NCBI RefSeq assembly: GCF_007997135.1
Contig: NZ_VORU01000001.1
Location: 434,001-498,000, forward strand
Direction: 5' to 3'
DNA: 64,000 nt
Source: Aequorivita lipolytica
Lineage (GTDB): Bacteria; Bacteroidota; Bacteroidia; Flavobacteriales; Flavobacteriaceae
The notes beneath the pieces were generated by a model that had not been told where the DNA came from, did not search any database, and saw nothing but the letters and a program-made list of their open reading frames with translations. Both the position numbers and the translations under genes were made by a program. Of this stretch, positions 16,093 to 23,922 are shown piece after piece; positions within the stretch are counted from its first letter, which is position 1, and each line of letters opens with the position of its first letter.

Positions 16093-17751
16093 ATGAAAAA
16101 AACAATACTTTCCTTCATTTTATTCTTTGCGATTTTCACCGCCTATCCACAAGGTGGGGGTGAGGATTTGCCTGAAAGCTGGGATCTAAACTTAGCGCAG
16201 TACCCCAACATTATTCGGCTACCCTCTTTGAATTTTGAAACAATCATGCACCAAGACAGTATAAACGACTTGGATAAAAGCATGCCTTGGCGTTACGGAA
16301 TTGAAAGACCTGTGCCCATTAATATGGAGCACGGCGGTCTTTGGACGATTTTGCCAAACGGCGGAAAGATTTGGCAAGCCACCATCAAATCAGAAGGAGC
16401 GCTTAATCTTAGTGTTAATTTTGATGATTTCTTTTTACCGCCGGGCGCTCGTCTTCAGCTTTATAATCATGAACATACAGATGTTACCAGAACATATACT
16501 AATTCGCAAAACAGAATAAATGGTCAGTTGGGTACTTGGTTTGTAGAAGGTGATGTTATTTGGATAGAATATTATCAACCTCCAGGTTTTCAAGGAACGC
16601 CACGACTTCAAATAAATAGTGTTATTCACGGCTACCGAATGGGAAGGGTTAGCGCTCTTTTTAATGATAACCGTGGTTTGAATGATTCAGGGGAATGTAA
16701 TTACGACGTTAACTGCTCCATTGGAAATGATTTTGACGCCACCAAGGATTTGGTAAAAAAAGCAGTGGCTTTGTTAAATTTAGGAAATGGACATTTATGC
16801 TCTGCAGCACTAACGAATAATGCCCGAAATGATAAAACCCCCTATTTGCTAACGGCAAATCATTGTTTGGAAAATAGCAATCCCGCACTTTGGTCAGTTC
16901 GGTTTAATTGGGTAAGTCCAACGCCAGCTTGTGGCAACGGAGATGAAAGTGGTGATATTCAAACAAACTTCACACTGAGCGGTGCAGAACTGAAAGCGCA
17001 CAACAGCCTGAGTGATTTTGCCCTTGTAGAACTTTTTGATGCCATACCCAATTCTTGGGATGTAGTATTTGCCGGTTGGGATAATTCAGACACCAATCCC
17101 TTGTTTGGAGTGGGAATACATCACCCCAATGGAGATATTATGAAAATATGCCGTGATGATACTGGCGCACAGAAAATTGACGCAAACGGCACTCAAGTTT
17201 GGCTAATTGGAGGTGGAACCCACGGATCTGGTGATGGTTGGGAAATAGGAACCACCGAAAGCGGTTCTTCAGGATCGCCTTTGTTTAATGACCGTGGAAA
17301 GATAATTGGCCAATTGTATGCCGGGCAATCTGCCTGTAATGGTTTAGAGAACAATAAGGATTTCGATATTTATGGAAGGTTTGCTATTTCTTGGAATGCG
17401 GGAAACACTTCCCAGACTCGTTTAAGAGACTGGCTAGATCCAAACAATATTGGGCTTACCTCTATTGAAACATTACAGAATCTTCTGAATGTGCCCGATT
17501 TCGAATTTATTGGGGATCTTAAAATTTATCCAAATCCTGCAAGTACATCCATAACCGTTATGAACAATCGTTATCCACATTTATCTTATGTTTTTTCTAA
17601 TATTATGGGGCAGCGCATACATTCGGGATCCTTGAGTAATACAATGAATACTATTGCGGTTGATAATCTTTCAGAAGGAGTTTATTTTCTTCACTTAACA
17701 GATGAGGACAGCAAAGATTCCATCACTAAAAAAATTATAGTTAAAAAGTAA
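16093..17751 (+). CDS. Secreted trypsin-like serine peptidase with T9SS sorting domain
   Basis: A 552-residue secreted protein. A signal peptide (ILFFAIFTAYPQ) is followed by an N-terminal beta region, then a chymotrypsin-fold peptidase (about 215-450). Its catalytic triad is readable as His in LLTANHCLE, Asp in LSDFALVELFD and Ser in ESGSSGSPLF. It resembles lysyl endopeptidase-like enzymes, but I cannot assign specificity. The last 75 residues are a type A T9SS C-terminal domain (IYPNPAS...GVYFLHLTD...KKIIVKK), so it should be exported by the type IX system. It has terminators on both sides and is probably monocistronic. Confidence 0.88.
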   Translation: MKKTILSFILFFAIFTAYPQGGGEDLPESWDLNLAQYPNIIRLPSLNFETIMHQDSINDLDKSMPWRYGIERPVPINMEHGGLWTILPNGGKIWQATIKSEGALNLSVNFDDFFLPPGARLQLYNHEHTDVTRTYTNSQNRINGQLGTWFVEGDVIWIEYYQPPGFQGTPRLQINSVIHGYRMGRVSALFNDNRGLNDSGECNYDVNCSIGNDFDATKDLVKKAVALLNLGNGHLCSAALTNNARNDKTPYLLTANHCLENSNPALWSVRFNWVSPTPACGNGDESGDIQTNFTLSGAELKAHNSLSDFALVELFDAIPNSWDVVFAGWDNSDTNPLFGVGIHHPNGDIMKICRDDTGAQKIDANGTQVWLIGGGTHGSGDGWEIGTTESGSSGSPLFNDRGKIIGQLYAGQSACNGLENNKDFDIYGRFAISWNAGNTSQTRLRDWLDPNNIGLTSIETLQNLLNVPDFEFIGDLKIYPNPASTSITVMNNRYPHLSYVFSNIMGQRIHSGSLSNTMNTIAVDNLSEGVYFLHLTDEDSKDSITKKIIVKK

Positions 17752-17770
17752 ATCATATTTCTATAAAGCC

Positions 17771-17810
17771 AAAAGCCTCTGTTCTGTTAAAGAAGGGGGC
17801 TTTTTTCTTT
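17771..17810 (+). terminator. Intrinsic terminator after the T9SS peptidase gene
   Basis: AAAAGCC with following TCT (17771-17780) pairs with GGGGGCTTTT (17795-17804) and ends in a T-rich run. It lies 20 bp after the peptidase stop and just before the rlmN promoter. Confidence 0.7.
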
Positions 17811-17819
17811 TAAATACAG

Positions 17820-17827
17820 TAGTTTTG
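17820..17827 (+). promoter_or_regulatory. Predicted -7 box for rlmN, four bases before the ATG
   Basis: TAGTTTTG matches TAnnTTTG exactly and is followed by CACG and the ATG. With transcription starting about 5-7 bases downstream of this box, the mRNA would begin at or next to the start codon, so a leaderless message is likely. Confidence 0.6.
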
Positions 17828-17831
17828 CACG

Positions 17832-18872
17832 ATGGTTTCACAAAAAAAAGATATACGGGCGCTTTCAAAAGAGAAACTGAGAAGTTTTTTTGAAAGCATT
17901 GGAGATAAAGCATTCCGAGGAACGCAGGTTTACGATTGGCTTTGGAGCAAAGGCATCCATAATTTTGAGGATATGACCAATCTTTCCAAAGAAACCCGAG
18001 CGCATTTAAATGAAAATTTCGTTATCAATCACATAAAGGTTGACCATCTTCAAAAAAGTAGCGACGGCACAATAAAGAATGCCGTAAAATTACACGATGA
18101 TTTGGTGGTGGAATCAGTTTTGATTCCTACAAAAAAGAGAACTACTGCCTGCGTATCATCGCAAGTGGGTTGCAGTTTAGACTGTACGTTCTGTGCAACC
18201 GCAAAGTTGAAACGAATGCGAAATCTAAATCCAGATGAAATTTATGATCAAGTTGTAGCAATAGATAGGGAAAGTCGCTTATATCACGACAAACCGCTAT
18301 CAAATATTGTTTTTATGGGAATGGGCGAACCGTTGATGAATTATAAAAATGTGCTGGAGTCCATTGAAAAAATTACTTCAGAAGAAGGTTTGGGAATGTC
18401 TCCTAAGCGAATCACGGTTTCTACTTCCGGGGTGCCAAAAATGATAAAGAAACTTGCCGATGACGAAGTAAAATTCCACCTCGCCGTATCATTGCATTCT
18501 GCTATTCAGGAAACCCGCGAGCAGATTATGCCTTTTGCGAAAAACTTTACATTGCCAGATTTGCGCGAATCCTTAGAATATTGGTACAGCAAAACAAACC
18601 GCAAAATTACTTACGAATATATAGTTTGGAAAGGTATCAACGATAAATGGGAAGATATTGAAGCGCTCGTTACTTTTTGTAAATACGTGCCCTGCAAAGT
18701 GAATATTATTGAGTACAACCCCATTGACGATGGCCATTTTCAGCAGGCTTCATCTTCAGTAGTTGAAGATTATATTCAAGCTTTAGAACACGATAGAATT
18801 CCTGTAACAGTACGCCGAAGCAGAGGGAAAGATATTGATGCTGCCTGCGGGCAATTGGCAAATAAGCAATAA
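17832..18872 (+). CDS. rlmN: 23S rRNA (adenine2503-C2)-methyltransferase, radical SAM
   Basis: RlmN methylates C2 of A2503 in 23S rRNA and of A37 in some tRNAs. The 346-residue protein has the radical SAM iron-sulfur motif CSLDCTFCATAK (CxxxCxxC, about 116-123), MGMGEPLMNY, and the methyl-accepting Cys late in the protein (DAACGQL). The single ATG at 17832 directly follows a promoter box. A strong bidirectional terminator closes it against the convergent T9SS protein gene. Confidence 0.95.
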   Translation: MVSQKKDIRALSKEKLRSFFESIGDKAFRGTQVYDWLWSKGIHNFEDMTNLSKETRAHLNENFVINHIKVDHLQKSSDGTIKNAVKLHDDLVVESVLIPTKKRTTACVSSQVGCSLDCTFCATAKLKRMRNLNPDEIYDQVVAIDRESRLYHDKPLSNIVFMGMGEPLMNYKNVLESIEKITSEEGLGMSPKRITVSTSGVPKMIKKLADDEVKFHLAVSLHSAIQETREQIMPFAKNFTLPDLRESLEYWYSKTNRKITYEYIVWKGINDKWEDIEALVTFCKYVPCKVNIIEYNPIDDGHFQQASSSVVEDYIQALEHDRIPVTVRRSRGKDIDAACGQLANKQ

Positions 18873-18899
18873 AAAAGAGCGGCCAAAAGCCGCTCTTTT
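18873..18899. terminator. Bidirectional terminator between rlmN and the T9SS protein gene
   Basis: AAAAGAGCGGC (18873-18883) and GCCGCTCTTTT (18889-18899) form a perfect 11-bp stem with a five-base loop. A/T runs on each side let it serve both convergent genes. Confidence 0.85.
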
Positions 18900-18920
18900 C
18901 AATTCAGTATAAAATGTAAA

Positions 18921-19805
18921 TTAGTTTTTTACAATTCTGAAAGTTTTGCTTGCTCCTTCAATAGAAACAGTTGCGATGTAAACACCAGACTGAAGTCCAG
19001 AAATACTTACAGTTTCGTTGTTGCTAGCTAGTTTTTGTGAAACCACTTCTTGGCCTAACATATTGTAGATAGCTACGCGCTCCATAGCAGTGTTAGCAGA
19101 AAGATTTAATTGGTTGTTTGCTACAAAGTATTTGAAACCTTGGAAAACTTCATCATTAACGCCCAATACATCAGCAGTAACTTTAAAATCATCAACTTGG
19201 AAACCAAATTGGTCAGCAGCTATGTGGTTTATAGCGATGTAAACATCTTGTCCAGCAAATGCATCAAGATTAATTGTAAATTCTTCCCAGTCCATTGCTT
19301 GTGGTACCAAACCTGATTCAATTATAGAAAAGTTACTTGGGTCTGCGTCAACAGTAGAAACTGCAATATTGAAAGTTTCAGTGTTAAATAACGGATCTGT
19401 AGCTTTTGCCCAAAAAGTAAGCTCGTTTCCAGAAGTTCCAAGAGTAACTTGTGGAGAAATTAGCCAATCGTTATTAGCATTGGTTGTACCATCTGGAACA
19501 GATGCAATAGATGTCATTGCTTTTGCTCCACTATATGCAGTCCAATCTTGATTTGCATCCGGCTCTAATGCTGGAGTTGTAGCAGTTGAATTAAAAACGA
19601 TAAACGGAATTGGTTCGTAGATATTTGGCCAATCATAAGCGGCATATCCGTATGTAGGTAAAAGGTCAAGATCTAATAATGTCCAATCTCCAACATTGTC
19701 AATTGCGAAATCATCATAAGACTCAAAATCATCTTCAAAAATTGTAATCTGTGCATTCATTGCAAAGCCAGCAAATAATGCGGCCAATAATGTAATTTTT
19801 TTCAT
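18921..19805 (-). CDS. Choice-of-anchor J (cleaved adhesin-like) protein with T9SS sorting domain
   Basis: A secreted 294-residue protein: signal peptide (LLAALFAGFAMNAQ), then a beta-sandwich of the cleaved-adhesin/choice-of-anchor J type (about 22-205) with FEDDFESYDDF, NDWLISPQVTLG and a jelly-roll pattern ending VDDFKVTA. A type A T9SS C-terminal domain follows (about 215-294: NMLGQEVVSQKL, GLQSGVYIATV, RIVKN). Such domains bind carbohydrate or act in adhesion in gliding bacteria; the ligand here is unknown. A perfect TATTTTTG promoter box lies upstream on the minus strand. Confidence 0.85.
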   Translation of the reverse strand: MKKITLLAALFAGFAMNAQITIFEDDFESYDDFAIDNVGDWTLLDLDLLPTYGYAAYDWPNIYEPIPFIVFNSTATTPALEPDANQDWTAYSGAKAMTSIASVPDGTTNANNDWLISPQVTLGTSGNELTFWAKATDPLFNTETFNIAVSTVDADPSNFSIIESGLVPQAMDWEEFTINLDAFAGQDVYIAINHIAADQFGFQVDDFKVTADVLGVNDEVFQGFKYFVANNQLNLSANTAMERVAIYNMLGQEVVSQKLASNNETVSISGLQSGVYIATVSIEGASKTFRIVKN

Positions 19806-19837
19806 TTTAAATATTAATTAGGGTTAAAATTATTTTC

Positions 19838-19845
19838 CAAAAATA
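19838..19845 (-). promoter_or_regulatory. Predicted -7 box for the choice-of-anchor J gene
   Basis: On the minus strand this reads TATTTTTG, a perfect TAnnTTTG, 33 bp before the ATG at 19805. No convincing -33 element was found. Confidence 0.5.
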
Positions 19846-20109
19846 AGGTTTGCTTCTTTGTCTTTGGGTGCTTCAGAAGATTTTAACGTCATTTTAGAAA
19901 TTCTGACAACATGAAGCAAATTTTGAGTTTTCCCTATTTTTATTAACAGCCTTTTTAAACATTTATAAGCTTAAAAGTCTATTTAGTGATTTTTCTCATC
20001 TGTTGTTCAAAAAGCGTCTTGATAAACTTTTGTTAAACCAGTTTCTGTTTTTCTAAAATCATTGAGTTTTACTTGCACTATGGCTTAAAAACCATCATTC
20101 AATTTTTAC

Positions 20110-20117
20110 TATCTTTG
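20110..20117 (+). promoter_or_regulatory. Predicted -7 box for the polyprenyl synthetase gene
   Basis: TATCTTTG fits TAnnTTTG and lies 7 bp before the ATG at 20125, again suggesting a very short or absent 5' leader. Confidence 0.55.
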
Positions 20118-20124
20118 AAGCTTT

Positions 20125-21102
20125 ATGAAGATAGTTTCGCGCATAAAACTTCCCATTGAAAAGGAGATGGAGCTTTTTGAAAAAAAGTTCTCCGCTTCCA
20201 TGACTTCAAAAGTTTCACTCCTTAATAAAATAACGCATTACGTAGTAAACCGAAAGGGAAAACAGATGCGCCCCATGTTCGTTTTTTTAATTGCAAAAAT
20301 GACCGGCAATGGAGATGTGAACGAACGCACCTATCGCGGCGCTTCTGTTATAGAACTTATACACACAGCAACTTTAGTGCACGACGATGTGGTGGACGAC
20401 AGTGACCGCCGTCGTGGTTTCTTCTCCATAAATGCCCTTTGGAAAAACAAAATTGCCGTCCTCGTGGGCGATTATTTGTTATCAAAAGGCTTGCTGCTTT
20501 CCATAGATAATGACGATTTTGATCTGCTAAAAATAATTTCAGTCGCCGTCCGCGAGATGAGCGAAGGCGAATTGTTACAGATTGAAAAAGCCCGCAGACT
20601 TGATATCACTGAAGAAATCTACTTTGAAATAATCCGTCAAAAAACGGCAACCCTTATTGCCGCTTGTTGCGCGATGGGTGCCCGCTCCGTAATGGCGCCC
20701 GATGAAGAAGTTGAAAAAATGCGCAAATTCGGCGAGCTTATCGGTACTGCGTTTCAAATAAAGGATGATCTTTTCGATTATGGCAACGAACATATCGGCA
20801 AACCTACAGGCATAGACATTAAAGAGCAAAAAATGACGCTACCTTTAATATATGCGTTAAATAATTCTACTTCCGAAGAAAAAAAATGGCTTATCAATTC
20901 GGTTAAAAATCATAATAAGGACAAGCGGCGTGTTAATGAAGTTATAACCTTTGTAAAAGACAACGGCGGTCTTAATTATGCTGTTGAAAAAATGAAGGAA
21001 TACCAGCAGCAAGCGCTTCAGCTTTTGGAAACTTATCCCGCTTCACCTTACAAAGAATCACTAGAGCTGATGGTGAATTACGTTATTGACAGGAAAAAGT
21101 AA
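20125..21102 (+). CDS. Polyprenyl (long-chain isoprenyl) diphosphate synthase
   Basis: A trans-prenyltransferase of 325 residues that condenses isopentenyl diphosphate units onto an allylic diphosphate. The first Asp-rich motif is LVHDDVVDDSDRRRG (DDxxD) and the second is IKDDLFDYG; GKQMRP near the N-terminus binds diphosphate. The small residues before DDVVD and the size fit octaprenyl- or solanesyl-type synthases for the menaquinone side chain, but product length cannot be read from sequence. It has its own promoter. The segment after it (21103-21218) holds a copy of the dispersed AATCCAACAATC repeat. Confidence 0.9.
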   Translation: MKIVSRIKLPIEKEMELFEKKFSASMTSKVSLLNKITHYVVNRKGKQMRPMFVFLIAKMTGNGDVNERTYRGASVIELIHTATLVHDDVVDDSDRRRGFFSINALWKNKIAVLVGDYLLSKGLLLSIDNDDFDLLKIISVAVREMSEGELLQIEKARRLDITEEIYFEIIRQKTATLIAACCAMGARSVMAPDEEVEKMRKFGELIGTAFQIKDDLFDYGNEHIGKPTGIDIKEQKMTLPLIYALNNSTSEEKKWLINSVKNHNKDKRRVNEVITFVKDNGGLNYAVEKMKEYQQQALQLLETYPASPYKESLELMVNYVIDRKK

Positions 21103-21121
21103 AATCCTTCCAGCAGTCTAA

Positions 21122-21133
21122 AAATCCAACAAT
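21122..21133 (+). repeat. Copy 2 of dispersed AATCCAACAATC repeat
   Basis: AATCCAACAATC, followed by CAATAATC, lies in the gap between the polyprenyl synthetase and sigma factor genes. See copies near 8371 and 23896. Confidence 0.5.
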
Positions 21134-21218
21134 CCAATAATCTTTTTCTACCTTCAGGCAACCATTCTTCAAAAACTTGCGTCTATTAAAATAGAAGCAT
21201 CTAACAGCGAAGCGTATT

Positions 21219-21785
21219 TTGAAAATTATATCCTTACATAAAAATTATTCAAGCCTGATTGCAAAAGCATCCAAGGGCGAACGCCGGGCGCAGCATCAAT
21301 TGTTTGAAATGTTTTCGCCAAAAATGCTGGGCGTTTGCAGGCAGTATTTAAAAAACAACGATTTGGCAGAAGAAGTGATGCTTTCCGGGTTTTTGAAAAT
21401 GTTCACCCACTTAAAAGATTTTAAAAACGAAGGCAGTTTTGAGGGTTGGATTCGCAGGATAATGGTGAACGAAAGTATTTCACAATTGCGAAAAGACAAA
21501 AAATTACAATTCATTTCTGAAACTGAAATAGAGAACACTGCCGAACATTCCACTTACATTGAAACCGAATTAGAAACAGCTGAAATACAAAAAATGATAG
21601 ATAGTCTGCCCGACGGTTACAAAACAGTTTTCGTGCTTTATGCGGTGGAAGGTTACAAACACGGTGAAATTGCAGAGCTTTTGCAGATAAGTGAAAACAC
21701 TTCAAAAACACAACTTTTTAAAGCGCGCAAAATGCTTCAAAACATGGTTAAACAACAAAACAACATTAGTTATGGCACCTTATAA
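21219..21785 (+). CDS. ECF-type RNA polymerase sigma factor
   Basis: A sigma-70 family protein of 188 residues without regions 1 and 3. Region 2 covers about 20-90 (AQHQLFEMFSPKMLGVC, then EGWIRRIMVNESISQLRK for core binding and -10 recognition). Region 4 covers about 125-175, with the helix-turn-helix HGEIAELLQISENTSKTQL. The start is a TTG; no in-frame ATG precedes region 2. Its end overlaps a gene for a single-pass membrane protein by 14 bp, the usual layout for a sigma factor and its membrane regulator. What it controls is unknown; the outer membrane barrel gene two places down is a candidate target. Confidence 0.9.
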   Translation: MKIISLHKNYSSLIAKASKGERRAQHQLFEMFSPKMLGVCRQYLKNNDLAEEVMLSGFLKMFTHLKDFKNEGSFEGWIRRIMVNESISQLRKDKKLQFISETEIENTAEHSTYIETELETAEIQKMIDSLPDGYKTVFVLYAVEGYKHGEIAELLQISENTSKTQLFKARKMLQNMVKQQNNISYGTL

Positions 21786-22599
21786 ACTGGAAGACAACAT
21801 CCGCGAAAAGCTAGAGGCGAGAGAGGTAAAACCTTCCGCAGATGCTTGGAAAAAACTAGAGGCAAAGCTAGATGCAGCCCAGCCTAAAAAGAAACCTGTA
21901 CTTTGGTATTACGTGGCCGCAAGTTTCGTGGGATTCTTGATATTAGCTTCGGTTTTCTTTAGCAGAAATAATGCTGAAGTGAGCAATCCAATAGTCATCG
22001 AAAATGTAGAGCAACCTGCCATTGAAAACGAAACTGAAATTATTCCCACCAATTCCGAAACCGAAAAGATTGCTTCTGAAGAAAATATTATAGAAGAAAC
22101 TGAATCCACAACTTCAAAAAAGGAATCTGAAAAGAAACAAAAGCAGAATTCAGTTCAACTGAAACCACTTCCGCAGAAAAAGTCTGCAATCGATAAAAAG
22201 ATAGAGAAGAATGAGGCCCTTGCAAAAATTTCAGAAACAGAAAAACAAAAGTCTGTAAAAAAAGAAAATCTAATTATTTCAGATGAGTCTTCTAAAACTT
22301 TAGCGAAGGTTGAAGAAGAAAGTCTGTTCAATAATAAAGTGGATGAGGTAGTTGCCTCAGTAAAAAAGCTTAATGAAAACAACCAGGCAGTAACCGTGGC
22401 AGAAGTAGAAAAATTACTCAATGACGCCCGCCGCGATATCCAAACGCAACGAATCTTAAATAACCCAAAAGTAGATGCAACCGCGCTATTGCAGGATGTA
22501 GAGTGGAAAGTGGAAAAAAGTTTCCGAGATAAAGTCTTTGATGCACTTGGGGAAGGCTTTAACAAGATAAGAACTGCGGTAACAGAGCGGAATGATTAA
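21772..22599 (+). CDS. Single-pass membrane protein, possible anti-sigma factor
   Basis: A 275-residue protein with a short N-terminal cytoplasmic segment (about 1-45, PSADAWKKLEAKLD), one membrane helix (about 46-66, YYVAASFVGFLILASVFF) and a long Glu/Lys/Ser-rich extracytoplasmic region. I chose the ATG at 21772, which overlaps the sigma factor stop, since the upstream in-frame extension lies wholly inside the sigma gene and lacks homology. No canonical zinc-binding anti-sigma motif is seen. The role as sigma regulator is inferred from position and topology only. It is followed by an outer membrane protein gene in the same direction. Confidence 0.65.
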   Translation: MAPYKLEDNIREKLEAREVKPSADAWKKLEAKLDAAQPKKKPVLWYYVAASFVGFLILASVFFSRNNAEVSNPIVIENVEQPAIENETEIIPTNSETEKIASEENIIEETESTTSKKESEKKQKQNSVQLKPLPQKKSAIDKKIEKNEALAKISETEKQKSVKKENLIISDESSKTLAKVEEESLFNNKVDEVVASVKKLNENNQAVTVAEVEKLLNDARRDIQTQRILNNPKVDATALLQDVEWKVEKSFRDKVFDALGEGFNKIRTAVTERND

Positions 22600-22724
22600 T
22601 AATGAGTAATGAGCAATTAATAATAAAACTCCAGCCAGCACTAATAAATTCTTACTCATTCACAAACTCACTCATTCACAAATTCACCAATAAAAATTCA
22701 TCATTAATCAAAAATCGAACAGTT

Positions 22725-23789
22725 ATGAAATTAATTACATTCACCATCGCTCTTTCTTTATGGCTATCAGCAATGTACGCAGAAGCGCAGGAAATTGACC
22801 ACGACACCCAGACAGCTGTAGAACAGTTAACGGAATTGAAAGAAAAAATAATTCAAGAAGAAAAAGATGCTCTTTTGGCTGATGTGGAAAACATCAACAA
22901 GCGGCTTGAAACTGGAAGCCTTAATAAAGCCGAAGCTGAAACTCTAAAACAAGAGGCCGCTGAAAATCATGCGCTAAACATCGAAAACCGTTTGGCAATT
23001 ATTGATAATAAAGTAGCATTGCTAAAGAGAAACGGCAATATTGAAGACGAAGAAGGCGGAATGATTATCCGTATTAGTTCCACTGGTAAAAATAGTGAAA
23101 ACGACAACGTGCTCTACATTGGCCCCAAAAACAAAAAACGTAAATACGACCGTCGCACATCTTCAGATTTTGTCTTCGCATTCGGACTTAACAACGTAAT
23201 TACCGAAGGTGAATCACTACAAGATTCAGATTTCAAAGTTGCCGGAAGCCGTTTTGCCGAACTTGGCTGGACGTGGAAAACCCGCGTTTTCAAAAACACT
23301 AATTGGCTGCGCGTTAAGTATGGCGTGTCTTTTCAGTTCAATGGATTGAAGCCAACGGACAACCGTTTTTATGTAGATACTGGAGAACAGACTGAACTGC
23401 AAAACTACCCTTTGAACTTAGACAAGTCAAAATTTAGAATGGACAATCTCGTGGTGCCAATTCACTTTGAATTTGGTCCTTCAAAAAAGATAGAAAACGA
23501 TGATTATTTTCGTTATTCTACTGAAAATCAAGTAAGAGTTGGTCTTGGTGGTTATGCCGGAATAAATCTAGGCTCCCGCCAAAAGCTTAAATTCGAAGAA
23601 GACGGTGAAGACCAAAAATTAAAACTGAAAGCAAATTATAACACGAACAGTTTCATCTACGGTCTTAGTGGTTACATAGGCTGGCAAGGTGTCGCGCTCT
23701 ATGCAAAGTACGATCTAAATACTATTTTTAAAAGCAACCCTATAGATCAGCGCAACGTTTCACTCGGACTTCGTTTTGATGTAGATTAG
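22725..23789 (+). CDS. Outer membrane beta-barrel protein
   Basis: A 354-residue protein starting with a signal peptide (TFTIALSLWLSAMYAEAQ). Residues about 25-110 are a charged helical, probably coiled-coil segment (EQLTELKEKIIQEEKDALL). The rest is beta-rich with alternating aromatic residues and a C-terminus typical of outer membrane barrels (NVSLGLRFDVD). I moved the start from the in-frame ATG at 22602 to 22725 because the signal peptide begins there and the intervening 123 bases look like low-complexity intergenic DNA (ACTCATTCACAAA twice). Third gene of the sigma/membrane protein/barrel set. Confidence 0.7.
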   Translation: MKLITFTIALSLWLSAMYAEAQEIDHDTQTAVEQLTELKEKIIQEEKDALLADVENINKRLETGSLNKAEAETLKQEAAENHALNIENRLAIIDNKVALLKRNGNIEDEEGGMIIRISSTGKNSENDNVLYIGPKNKKRKYDRRTSSDFVFAFGLNNVITEGESLQDSDFKVAGSRFAELGWTWKTRVFKNTNWLRVKYGVSFQFNGLKPTDNRFYVDTGEQTELQNYPLNLDKSKFRMDNLVVPIHFEFGPSKKIENDDYFRYSTENQVRVGLGGYAGINLGSRQKLKFEEDGEDQKLKLKANYNTNSFIYGLSGYIGWQGVALYAKYDLNTIFKSNPIDQRNVSLGLRFDVD

Positions 23790-23820
23790 CCAAAAATCGT
23801 TTCATTATTCGTTTGTTTAT

Positions 23821-23861
23821 AAACCTGCAAGGTTTTCAAAACCTTGTAGGTTTCTTTTTTT
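23821..23861 (+). terminator. Terminator hairpin, AAACCTGCAAGGTTT type
   Basis: AAACCTGCAAGGTTT (23821-23835) pairs with AAACCTTGTAGGTTT (23839-23853), 15 bp with one G-U pair and a three-base loop, then a T-rich run to 23861. It lies 31 bp after the outer membrane protein gene. The sequence resembles a palindrome I associate with dispersed repeats in this phylum. Confidence 0.75.
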
Positions 23862-23895
23862 TAATATCCCTATTTTTACACATCCGTAATCGATC

Positions 23896-23907
23896 AATCC
23901 AACAATC
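23896..23907 (+). repeat. Copy 3 of dispersed AATCCAACAATC repeat
   Basis: AATCCAACAATC, followed by TAAAATTCG, ends 15 bases before the proposed dnaG start codon. The in-frame stop TAA at 23908-23910 lies at its edge. Confidence 0.5.
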
Positions 23908-23922
23908 TAAAATTCGAAAAAT

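Larger units (their letters stand above)
19806..20124. other. Divergent intergenic region (319 bp)
   Basis: Holds the promoter boxes of the two divergent neighbours (19838-19845 minus, 20110-20117 plus). The middle is AT-rich; I see no open frame above about a dozen codons, no hairpin with a T-tract and no repeat. Confidence 0.6.

Noticed and set aside
22602-22724. N-terminal extension of the outer membrane barrel protein
   Set aside because: The extension is low complexity, contains repeated ACTCATTCACAAA and would place a signal peptide 41 residues inside; start moved to 22725.
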